Below are positions 25,956 through 34,356 of a stretch of 64,000 nt of DNA, piece after piece; within the stretch, counting starts at the first letter, position 1; every line of letters begins with the position of its first letter. The translations under genes were made by a program, and so were the position numbers. The notes under the pieces were generated by a model that was not told the origin of the DNA, ran no database searches, and saw only the letters and a program-made list of their open reading frames with translations. Source of the stretch: Niabella sp. (GTDB lineage Bacteria > Bacteroidota > Bacteroidia > Chitinophagales > Chitinophagaceae); contig NZ_JASLGT010000012.1 in NCBI RefSeq assembly GCF_030150205.1, forward strand, positions 38,474 through 102,473, read 5' to 3'.

Positions 25956-27905
25956 ATGACAATGAAATATATAGTAAAGAAGATATCGGTATCGATGTGC
26001 GCGGTATTACTGCTGGCATCCTGTAAGAAATTTTCAGAAATAAATGTAAATCCCATCGCTGCGGATTCCTCGCAGGTACAGGTAGAATATTTTATCAATA
26101 ACTCCATCATTGGTGCGCAAATGGATCCGGATGTTGCAGAACGCTCCTTTGTATTGTATTGGAAGCCGGCAGGCCGGCAGGCCAGTGACTGGGATGGTGG
26201 TGCAATAAACGTTGGAAGTTATAGCGACGGATGGTCTACGAACTATTATAACCAGTTATCCACCTGGTTAAACAATGCGAATACGGCCATACAGATCGGC
26301 GAATCGAAGATCAGCGCAGGTACCGCTAAATCGTATACTCCTAATCTGATACAGGTTGCCCGCATATGGCGCGCCTATCTGATGAGTGAATTTTCAGATA
26401 ATTTTGGTCCGATGCCTGTAGACGCATTTAAGGGAACAAACCCCCAGTTCAATGATGTAAAAACGGTGTATTACTATATCCTGGCTGAATTGAAGGATGC
26501 TGCTTCCAAACTGGATCTGTCTGTTAATTCTTCGGATATTGCCAAGCAGGATCCTGCATATGGCTATAATTATACACAATGGAAAAAGTATGCGACTTCT
26601 ATGCGGCTCCGGCTGGCCATGCGGTTGTCTGAAGTGGATGCTACAAAAGCAAAAACGGAATTTGAAGATGCATCTGCGGATATGAATAACCTGATCACCT
26701 CGCTGGATGACAACTTCCAGGTGCAGGAAAAAGACGGATGGTCGCCCCTAACCGGTGTAATGACTCGTTCCTGGGATACGCAACCCCTGTCTGTTACGCT
26801 CCGGAATGTATACCAGGGGCTGGGTGGCGTTAAATCTTCCGATCTGCTGGGTGCTGCATTCCAATCGGCCATCAAACCGGCCGATTGGCTCGGACAACGC
26901 TACCTGAATCATTTCCCGGTTAAGAATAATGACCCGGTTACCGGGTACTGGCTGGATGGTCTTCCTTATTCGATCGATCCCCGGGCCTATAAAGCGTTTT
27001 CCATTCCCGGAGATGTGAATAACCCGAACTATCCCAAACAGAATGGCAATTTTGATGTGATCAGCGTCCGGAACCTGAAAACTTCCGCGGGTGATAATCT
27101 GAAATCCATCGATGCCAAGTATACCTGGAATGCCCGGATCGACGGCGATTTCGGTCCCAAAGATCCTATGAATGAATTATTCAATTATGGTGGTACCATG
27201 CCCCGGATCAATATGCAATTCAGAAACAGCACGCAAAAGCGGATCTTTTTTGCGGCCTGGGAAACGTATTTCCTGTTAGCAGAGGCCAGCGTTCGCGGCT
27301 GGACAACTCCTGTGAATGGAAAGACTGCCTATGAAAAAGGCATTACACTGAGTTTTAACTACTGGGATAATAGCGTGGTATCTCCGGGTACGGCTGCCAT
27401 ATCTCCTTTTGCGACGGCTTATTTAGCCTCTACCAGTTATAATAACTGTGGTACTTCTGTAAGCTGGGATCATACCGCTGAACCCCCGGCATCCCGCACG
27501 ATGAACTTTCAGGATGGATACACCGGTACCGCCGGAAGTGCAGCAATTGTATACCCTGCAAATACCTTGTATAAATCAGGTACGGTGAAGAATGACCTTT
27601 TAACAAAGATCATTACGCAGAAATTCATCGCTCAATGCCCCTGGTTACCTCTGGAAACATGGAGCGATCACCGGAGGCTGGGACTGCCGTTCTTTGAGAA
27701 CCCGACCATTGAACTGTCGATTCCTACACTGCCTGCGTTGACGGATGGTACGTACATGACTTCCAACATTAAGTTCTTCCCGCAGCGGTTGAAATACCCG
27801 TCAGTTTTGCCAAACTCCAGTCCGGACGGATACAAACAGGCAAAAGCCGCGCTGGGCGGAGATGATGCCGTGCTGACTCCGCTCTGGTGGGCAAAGCAGC
27901 AATAA
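25956..27905 (+). CDS. SusD-like nutrient-binding outer-membrane lipoprotein 1 (SusD-like_2 type)
   Basis: A 649-residue lipoprotein with a lipobox LLASC (Cys23 or 21 depending on which of two in-frame ATGs is used) followed by KKFSEINVNP, the usual start of this group. Typical features are an ARIWRAYLMSEFSDNFGPMPVDAF segment, KKYATSMRLRLAMRLSEVD (TPR-like helix), YFLLAEASVRGW and a C-terminal PWLPLETWSDHRRLGLP. The C-terminal region contains ITQKFIAQ. At 649 residues it is clearly longer than SusD 2 (523), with extra sequence in the middle and second half. It caps the SusC 1 barrel at the cell surface. Confidence 0.92.
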   Translation: MTMKYIVKKISVSMCAVLLLASCKKFSEINVNPIAADSSQVQVEYFINNSIIGAQMDPDVAERSFVLYWKPAGRQASDWDGGAINVGSYSDGWSTNYYNQLSTWLNNANTAIQIGESKISAGTAKSYTPNLIQVARIWRAYLMSEFSDNFGPMPVDAFKGTNPQFNDVKTVYYYILAELKDAASKLDLSVNSSDIAKQDPAYGYNYTQWKKYATSMRLRLAMRLSEVDATKAKTEFEDASADMNNLITSLDDNFQVQEKDGWSPLTGVMTRSWDTQPLSVTLRNVYQGLGGVKSSDLLGAAFQSAIKPADWLGQRYLNHFPVKNNDPVTGYWLDGLPYSIDPRAYKAFSIPGDVNNPNYPKQNGNFDVISVRNLKTSAGDNLKSIDAKYTWNARIDGDFGPKDPMNELFNYGGTMPRINMQFRNSTQKRIFFAAWETYFLLAEASVRGWTTPVNGKTAYEKGITLSFNYWDNSVVSPGTAAISPFATAYLASTSYNNCGTSVSWDHTAEPPASRTMNFQDGYTGTAGSAAIVYPANTLYKSGTVKNDLLTKIITQKFIAQCPWLPLETWSDHRRLGLPFFENPTIELSIPTLPALTDGTYMTSNIKFFPQRLKYPSVLPNSSPDGYKQAKAALGGDDAVLTPLWWAKQQ

Positions 27906-27933
27906 TTTAGGCGATCTTAGATCCTGATCATAG

Positions 27934-27973
27934 CCGTCTCTGGTATTTTTAAATATCGGGGACGGTTTTTTTT
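27934..27973 (+). terminator. Rho-independent terminator after SusD 1
   Basis: CCGTC and GACGG close a stem of about 13 bp with several G-T pairs (inner GGTAT with ATATC), followed by eight T. It separates the first ROK-SusCD unit from the second. Confidence 0.82.
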
Positions 27974-28041
27974 ATGATGCGGCAGCCCGGGTTGAAAGAA
28001 GAGGGGAGATGAGCAGGATTCGGGGACCCGTAAATTTTTTA

Positions 28042-28108
28042 TTAATTCAAAAAAAAATTAGCTTACTTATTAATTATTTTAAAAAGTTCGTTAAATTTGA
28101 ATTAACGA
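28042..28108 (+). promoter_or_regulatory. Palindromic operator-like array upstream of ROK gene 2
   Basis: TTAGCTTACTTATTAA (28058-28073) and TTAAAAAGTTCGTTAA (28079-28094) form an imperfect 16-5-16 inverted repeat. The second arm pairs, as TCGTTAA, with TTAACGA (28102-28108) over 7 bp, giving the same geometry as before ROK gene 1. In addition TTAATTCAAA (28042-28051) is an exact inverse of TTTGAATTAA (28096-28105). The array ends 7 bp before the start codon. Confidence 0.65.
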
Positions 28109-28115
28109 TGCTGTC

Positions 28116-29327
28116 ATGCAAAAACGATTGCAATATAAACATTCGATTTTCCGGGAGTTTTACTATGCCGGATCCCTGTCCTGTGCAGAGCTGAGTGCCC
28201 GTATTGGTAAGAGCATTCCGTTAACCACCCAAATGATCAATAACCTGATTGAAGAAGGGGTGGTGGAGGAAAATGGGTTGGCTCCTTCAAATGGAGGCCG
28301 GCGTCCTGCCATGTATTCGGTAAAACCCGATGCGATGTATGTAGTTGCTGTAGCCATGGATCAAATGATTACAAGGATCGCCATTGTAGATTTTCACAAT
28401 AAACCTGTAGGTGTGGTGGCGCAGCATGAATTACTGCTTGCTCATAATCCCAATGCGCTGCAGCAGTTAAAAACCCTTATTGAACAGGCCATCAAAAAAT
28501 CAAAGATCCCAAAAAAGAAAGTGCTGGGAGTGGGTATCGGAATGCCTGGGTTCATTGATGCGCTCCAGGGAATTAATTACTCGTTCTTTCCGAATGAGAG
28601 CAAGAGTATTGCGAATTACCTGGATGATGCTTTAGGCATACCGGTTTATATCGATAATGATTCCAGTATTGTTGCGCTGGCAGAACATCGTTTTGGTGCC
28701 GCGGCCGGATCGCGCAATGCTATGGTCGTCAATCTGGGCTGGGGAGTGGGCCTGGGTTTAATTCTCAACAACCAGCTATACCGTGGTGAAAACGGCTTTG
28801 CGGGAGAATTCAGCCATATACCTTTTTTTAACAATAATAAGGTATGCTCCTGCGGAAAAAAAGGCTGTCTTGAAACCGAAACTTCTTTAAAAGTGATCAT
28901 TGACAAGGCAGAGCAAGGGCTGAAGCGGAAAGACGTTTCAACCTTTTTGAAAAAAAATTTTCGAACAGGCTCTGTGGAAAAAGACTGGCAGGCGATTGTA
29001 AAAGCGGCACAGGTGGGAGATGAGTATGTAGTGAAATTGCTTACCGCGGCTGGTTATGATATTGGCCGGGGCGTAGCGGTGCTCATCCACCTGTTTAATC
29101 CGGAACTGATTGTACTGAGCGGTCGTGGTGCCCAGGCAGGCCGTATCTGGCAGGCCCCGGTGCTGCAGGCCGTAAACGAACATTGCATTCCCCGCCTGGT
29201 GGGCAATACATTGGTAAAAATGTCAGTTCTGGGGCATAAAGCAGAGCTAATTGGGGCAGCTGCGTTGGTGCTGGAGCATCTTTCAAGATCAAAAATTAAA
29301 GAAACTACTAAAGTCAGTTTGCAATAA
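28116..29327 (+). CDS. ROK family transcriptional regulator 2, paralogue of ROK 1
   Basis: A 403-residue regulator of the same type as the first: winged HTH (SCAELSARIGKSIPLTTQMI, then NGGRRP), a degenerate ATP motif (MDQMITR), GVGIGMPGFID, IDNDSS, EFSHIPF and CSCGKKGCLE. Its C-terminal 158 residues differ from ROK 1 at only 12 positions, with a 67-residue identical run, while the middle third (the sugar-sensing part) is much less alike. At the DNA level the identical protein run has many third-position changes, so the duplication is old and kept by selection. It is followed 50 bp later by susC 2. Confidence 0.93.
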   Translation: MQKRLQYKHSIFREFYYAGSLSCAELSARIGKSIPLTTQMINNLIEEGVVEENGLAPSNGGRRPAMYSVKPDAMYVVAVAMDQMITRIAIVDFHNKPVGVVAQHELLLAHNPNALQQLKTLIEQAIKKSKIPKKKVLGVGIGMPGFIDALQGINYSFFPNESKSIANYLDDALGIPVYIDNDSSIVALAEHRFGAAAGSRNAMVVNLGWGVGLGLILNNQLYRGENGFAGEFSHIPFFNNNKVCSCGKKGCLETETSLKVIIDKAEQGLKRKDVSTFLKKNFRTGSVEKDWQAIVKAAQVGDEYVVKLLTAAGYDIGRGVAVLIHLFNPELIVLSGRGAQAGRIWQAPVLQAVNEHCIPRLVGNTLVKMSVLGHKAELIGAAALVLEHLSRSKIKETTKVSLQ

Positions 29328-29377
29328 TACCTATAAAATTAGCCAAACATTTTATAATTATTTTAAATGAGAAAAAA

Positions 29378-32300
29378 ATGAAGAAGAAACAAGTGTTGTT
29401 CGTTTTCGTTGCTTTGCTGTTAGGCTATGGAAGCCTGCAGGCTCAGATTAAGCGGACGATAACCGGCGTGATTACAGACGCGGATGGTAAGCCAGTCCCA
29501 GGTGCCACGATAACGGTTAAGGGCCGCAGTCAGGCTGCTGTTGCCAATGAAAAAGGGGAATATTCTATTAACGTGGAAGGAAGCCCTGAGTTAGAGATTA
29601 GCTCTGTTGGATTTGTAACGAAAGTATTAAAAGTAGGTAGCGATAGTACCCTGCCGATAATATTGAACACCGATCAGGGTAGCTTGGAAGGTGTTGTCGT
29701 TACAGCACTGGGTGTAAAGCGCCAACAGCGATCGCTGGGATATGCCACTTCAACAGTGTCTGCTGCAGACCTCGTAAAGACGGCACCAACAAACTTTGCG
29801 GCAGCATTATATGGAAAAGTACCCGGATTGCAGGTTTCTTCTGCGCCTGGAGGTTCTACCGCTGGCGTGGTCATGCAGTTGAGAGGCCTCAACTCAATTA
29901 GCTATAGTTCTACTCCTTTAATTGTTCTTGATGGTATTCCAATCAGAGACGGAGGTTTTAATAGCGGAGACTATTGGAATGATGGACGTGTGCGGGGAAA
30001 CGGACTTATTGATTTGAACCTGGAAGATATGGAAAGTGTTACGGTGCTTAAGGGGGCTGCTGCGGCTGCATTATATGGTTCTGAAGGTAAAAATGGCGTA
30101 TTGCTGCTAACCTCAAAGAAGGCAAAGGGAAAAGGTTTTTCGGTTGATTTTAATGCCACCTATTTTCAGGATCGGGTAGCCTATTTGCCGCGCCTTCAAA
30201 ATGTGAGAGGCGCTGGATTTCCAGTACCTTATGATGTATATAAAAGTGATCCTGATGGGTTTGGAAGTTATACTTTAAACGGGACAACGTATAGGACAAA
30301 CGTTCAGGCCGGGTTAAATTTCGGGCCGCTGTTCGATGGTAAACCAATTCTTACCTGGGATGGTCAGGTAAGGCCCTATTCGGCACAGCCAGATAGATAC
30401 GCGAATTTATTTCAAAAGGGTAACAATTCAACACAAAATATCGCGGTTAGCAGTGCAACAGACAAAGCGGATATCCGGTTGTCGTTAACACATCAACGGT
30501 TTGAAGGTGTAAGCCAAAATTCCAAAGATGAAAAATTAAATGCAAATTTTAATAGCACGGTAAGATTCAGCAAGAACTACTCACTGGATTTGATGATAAA
30601 TTATATTAACCAGAATGTTCACAATCGTCCTTTTTTAGTTGACCGGATGGTAAATAATTTTACGGGTATGATGCCGGCTTTTGATAACGGGGCATGGTAT
30701 TTTGATAAGTACAGAACTAGTCTTGGCTACAAATATGTTACGGGTAGTAACCCGAGTTTAACACCTGATGAAAATATTAAAATTCCCAACTACCGTACTG
30801 ATATTTTGGATTATGTATGGAATCTAATGTCAAACAATGTGGATGAATACAACAACCGTTTAATATCAAGTATTACGAATACCTTGAAAATTACGAATGA
30901 CCTGTCTTTACGCGGAAAAATAGCAACAGATCTTTCGTTTAATAGAACCCTGAATAAATCACTTTCATCCCAACCGATAGCGTACGGTCCTTCAGGTGGA
31001 TATACGCAGTCTACATACAACTATAATATTTTGTATGGTGATGTCCTGCTTAATTACAATAAGCAAATTTCAGAAGATTTTAGCCTGTCGGCAACTGCAG
31101 GTTATACCGCTAGGGATGAAAAAGGTATGAATACCAGCGTGGGCACAAATGGAGGGCTTGGTGTGGAAAATAAATTTGATCTGACCGCGTCATACAATAC
31201 GCCATACAATAGTAGTGGAAGCCAAACGTATTTAACAACAGATGCATTTCTGGGTACCTTGAACTTTAACTACAAAAGTTACGCTTTCCTTGAGGGTACT
31301 ATAAGAAGAGATAGAACATCTACCATGAATCCTCAGAATAATACATTTACTTATCCATCCGTAAATGGTAGCCTAATTCTATCAGATATCTTCAAACTGC
31401 CGCAGGTGATTAATTATGCCAAACTGCGTGCTTCTTGGGGGGTGGTTGGTAGTTATCCCGCGGCCTATCTGGCCAATGTGGCGTATAATACCGGCAATCT
31501 TGGTGTGCAAACCGCCGGAGGAACCCCCGTGCTAACTACTTCTACGATTACAAATCCATACGGAAATGACAATATCAGACCCGAGAAAAAGAAAACGCTG
31601 GAATTTGGCTTGGCTGTTGAAACGTTCAATAAACGGCTTAATTTTGATGTTTCATACTACCATGATAAAGTATATGACCTTATCATAAACCTGACACTTC
31701 CTCAAAGTATGGGCGCTTCCACTATTTTATCAAATATAGCGGAACTTTCAAATAAAGGGTTTGAAGCAAACATCAATGCGATCCCTATACAAAGCAAAGA
31801 TTTTCGTTGGAATCTTACGTTAAACTACTTTACGAATACCAATAAAATAGTTAAACTGGCAAATGGTTCTAAAGAACTGATTCATTCTGATAACGATGGA
31901 AACGCATATCAGATAAAGTCGGTAGTTGGTCAGCCGGTAGGCGATATTTATGTGCACCCAACGTTGGTAAATGATAAAGGACAGGCTATTATTACAGATG
32001 ATGGTTTGTATCAGCAGGATCCCAACAAAATGGTGTCGGGTGGAAACAGTCAGGTAAAAGGTGCCGGTGGCATCCTCAATACATTTACCTACAAGAGCTT
32101 TGCACTCACATTTAATGCGGATTTTAAATATGGAGGGTATGTAATTCCAACCGGTTTATTTTGGATGAATAGTCGTGGTATAACAGAAGAAAGTCTTAAA
32201 TATATGGACGCTGCTCATGGAGGCCTTAGTTATTATTTGGATGCAAATGGAAAGGGTATTGCAACAACTGCTGCATCCGGCCCTAAAGGCGAAAAGGTTT

Positions 32301-32698
32301 TGCATGATGGTATGTTGTTGAATGGAGTTACCGCTGATGGGAAAGACAATACGAATATCATATCTCAGGCGTACTATTATTGGAATATTTACAATTGGGG
32401 CGGCCCTCAATATTCGCCAAGTGCATTGTATAATCTGTTTGTAGAAAAAAACAATTATATCAAAATGAGAGAAATATCGCTTGCATACACATTGCCTTCC
32501 AGAATTGCCTCAAAGGTTTGGGCGCAGAGGGTAACGGTTTCTGTATTCGCCAGAAATCCATTCTACATATACCGGACAATAAAAGATATGGACGCCGAAC
32601 AGTTAACAACAAGCAATGTATGGTACAACAATCTTAATAATGCAGGAAGCCAGCCGTCTACAAGGACTTTTGGTGCAATGATTCGGGCAACATTTTAA
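29378..32698 (+). CDS. SusC/RagA-type TonB-dependent transporter 2
   Basis: A 1106-residue SusC homologue. The signal peptide and the carboxypeptidase-regulatory-like domain (TITGVITDADGKPVPGATI) are nearly the same as in SusC 1, as is VVVTALGVKRQQRSLGYA before the plug. The plug and barrel are very different (LRGLNSISYSSTPLIVLDGI, SVTVLKGAAAAALYGSEGKN). The barrel ends in FGAMIRATF. The coding sequence is visibly AT-richer than its neighbours: sampled 60-base lines had 18-20 G+C, against 25-30 in SusC 1. This may mean a different origin for the barrel part (inference). The partner SusD begins 19 bp downstream. Confidence 0.95.
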   Translation: MKKKQVLFVFVALLLGYGSLQAQIKRTITGVITDADGKPVPGATITVKGRSQAAVANEKGEYSINVEGSPELEISSVGFVTKVLKVGSDSTLPIILNTDQGSLEGVVVTALGVKRQQRSLGYATSTVSAADLVKTAPTNFAAALYGKVPGLQVSSAPGGSTAGVVMQLRGLNSISYSSTPLIVLDGIPIRDGGFNSGDYWNDGRVRGNGLIDLNLEDMESVTVLKGAAAAALYGSEGKNGVLLLTSKKAKGKGFSVDFNATYFQDRVAYLPRLQNVRGAGFPVPYDVYKSDPDGFGSYTLNGTTYRTNVQAGLNFGPLFDGKPILTWDGQVRPYSAQPDRYANLFQKGNNSTQNIAVSSATDKADIRLSLTHQRFEGVSQNSKDEKLNANFNSTVRFSKNYSLDLMINYINQNVHNRPFLVDRMVNNFTGMMPAFDNGAWYFDKYRTSLGYKYVTGSNPSLTPDENIKIPNYRTDILDYVWNLMSNNVDEYNNRLISSITNTLKITNDLSLRGKIATDLSFNRTLNKSLSSQPIAYGPSGGYTQSTYNYNILYGDVLLNYNKQISEDFSLSATAGYTARDEKGMNTSVGTNGGLGVENKFDLTASYNTPYNSSGSQTYLTTDAFLGTLNFNYKSYAFLEGTIRRDRTSTMNPQNNTFTYPSVNGSLILSDIFKLPQVINYAKLRASWGVVGSYPAAYLANVAYNTGNLGVQTAGGTPVLTTSTITNPYGNDNIRPEKKKTLEFGLAVETFNKRLNFDVSYYHDKVYDLIINLTLPQSMGASTILSNIAELSNKGFEANINAIPIQSKDFRWNLTLNYFTNTNKIVKLANGSKELIHSDNDGNAYQIKSVVGQPVGDIYVHPTLVNDKGQAIITDDGLYQQDPNKMVSGGNSQVKGAGGILNTFTYKSFALTFNADFKYGGYVIPTGLFWMNSRGITEESLKYMDAAHGGLSYYLDANGKGIATTAASGPKGEKVLHDGMLLNGVTADGKDNTNIISQAYYYWNIYNWGGPQYSPSALYNLFVEKNNYIKMREISLAYTLPSRIASKVWAQRVTVSVFARNPFYIYRTIKDMDAEQLTTSNVWYNNLNNAGSQPSTRTFGAMIRATF

Positions 32699-32717
32699 TA
32701 CTGAAAAAGATACTAAT

Positions 32718-34289
32718 ATGAAAAAAATAATTTTTACTACGGTTGTTATTGCTGTTACGGGAATAGTGTCCTGTACCAAACAGCAATTTGCCGATCATTA
32801 TATTAATCCTAAAACGGTAGGAACGACAACTATCGAAAAACAGTTTTCCGGTTTTATGGCTGCCGACTTGGATTACGTTATGTATAAATATTGGAACTAT
32901 TTTGTGGTGCTCCAAAATACAGCTTTGCCATGGTCCCAGGCCGTAGGTGTTAATAATATTCCGGCAAGGTTTGTACCGGGTGCGGCGGCTGTATCAGACC
33001 GATGGTCAAACTTTTATAACTTTCTTGCTCAGTATAAAGAGCTGCTTAATGTGTATAATAAATCCACTGATGAGGAAAAAGCGGCGAAGAAGATATATAT
33101 TACTTTAGCCACGATTCATTTTTACGATCAGTCTCAGAAAGTAGTAGACCTGCATGGAGATATTCCTTGGTCGGCCGCCGGCCTTTTAAGCACCAATAAA
33201 GGGGATGTTAACGCTTCTTATGCGAAATATGACAAAGCCAGTGATATTTATACCAAAATGCTTGATGATTTAAAAGGGTTTGCGGAAGAACTGAATACGG
33301 TTGCATTGTCAGCGCCGGTTGCGGCCACCTTGAAATCACAGGATTTTATTAATCAGGGCGATATTACTTTGTGGAAGAAATATTGTAATTCCCTTAGAAT
33401 AAAACTACTGATGAGAGCTTCGGGAGTTGCGGCTTTTCAATCCAGAGTAAATACAGAAATTGCATCCATTCTGAACAACCCAACCAGCTATCCGGTGGTT
33501 ACCTCTAATGATGATAAAGTTGCAATTGAAGTATATAGTGTGTCTTCGGGGATAAATAATGGCACGGGTACTGGCCTGAACGCAGATTTTTATAAGGGTC
33601 TTATTGGCTGGGGGGGAGGAGACATCCCCTCCAAGCAATTGATCGATTATATGAAGGCAAATACCGATCCCCGATTATCCCTTATGTTTCAGCCGGGTGC
33701 AAATGCAGGAGGTAATTATGCAGGCTTAGATCCGAGTCTGCCATCTAACACTCAATCTGATTTGGCAAATGGCGGAACATTGTCACGTTATAATTTTGCA
33801 AACATTTCTCAGAATATTAATATACCTGGTATGTTAATTAATGCCGCTGAAACCTATTTTTATATTTCAGAATATTATCTGAACGGGGGCAATGATGCGG
33901 CGGCAAAAACAGCGTATGAAAACGGCGTTAAAATCTCTATAGATTATTATGCTTTTCTAAGTGGAGGAACGGTTAGCAATGTTTTAAAAACGGCGTATCT
34001 GGCATCTCCAGGTGTAATTTGGTTGGGCACAAGCGCTGCTAAATTAAATCTTATAGCAACGCAAAAGTGGATCAATTATAGCGTGCTGCAGCCTTTAGAA
34101 AACTGGGCTGAAGTTAGGCGTCTGAAATTACCCGTTTTAACCTTTACAGCTGATAATACAAACGCACAAAAAATGCCGCCCAATCGCTGGCAATATCCAA
34201 CGAATGAGCAAACATACAATGCCGAAAATTATGCGGCAGTAAAAGACAATGATAAGATCACTACTAAGATCTTTTGGGACGTTAAATAA
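32718..34289 (+). CDS. SusD-like nutrient-binding outer-membrane lipoprotein 2 (SusD-like_2 type)
   Basis: A 523-residue lipoprotein with a lipobox GIVSC (Cys19) and a start MKKIIFTTVVIAVTG. Typical SusD-like_2 features are ATIHFYDQSQKVVDLHGDIPWSAA, WKKYCNSLRIKLLMRASGVA, ETYFYISEYYLNGG and a C-terminal ATQKWINYSVLQPLENWAEVRRLKLP. It shares little detailed sequence with SusD 1. The gene is strongly AT-rich (one 60-base sample had 15 G+C), like SusC 2. It is followed by a terminator and then the GH3 gene. Confidence 0.9.
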   Translation: MKKIIFTTVVIAVTGIVSCTKQQFADHYINPKTVGTTTIEKQFSGFMAADLDYVMYKYWNYFVVLQNTALPWSQAVGVNNIPARFVPGAAAVSDRWSNFYNFLAQYKELLNVYNKSTDEEKAAKKIYITLATIHFYDQSQKVVDLHGDIPWSAAGLLSTNKGDVNASYAKYDKASDIYTKMLDDLKGFAEELNTVALSAPVAATLKSQDFINQGDITLWKKYCNSLRIKLLMRASGVAAFQSRVNTEIASILNNPTSYPVVTSNDDKVAIEVYSVSSGINNGTGTGLNADFYKGLIGWGGGDIPSKQLIDYMKANTDPRLSLMFQPGANAGGNYAGLDPSLPSNTQSDLANGGTLSRYNFANISQNINIPGMLINAAETYFYISEYYLNGGNDAAAKTAYENGVKISIDYYAFLSGGTVSNVLKTAYLASPGVIWLGTSAAKLNLIATQKWINYSVLQPLENWAEVRRLKLPVLTFTADNTNAQKMPPNRWQYPTNEQTYNAENYAAVKDNDKITTKIFWDVK

Positions 34290-34310
34290 AGAATAATATC
34301 CGTACTTTTC

Positions 34311-34345
34311 AGGCTACTTCAGCATCTGTTGGGGTAGCCTTTTTA
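34311..34345 (+). terminator. Probable terminator between SusD 2 and the GH3 gene
   Basis: AGGCTAC and GTAGCCT form a 7-bp stem with a loop of about 12 bases, followed by a short T-run (TTTT after the stem). It ends 11 bp before the GH3 start codon, so the enzyme is either expressed by readthrough or from its own weak signals. Confidence 0.72.
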
Positions 34346-34356
34346 ATACATGTGCT

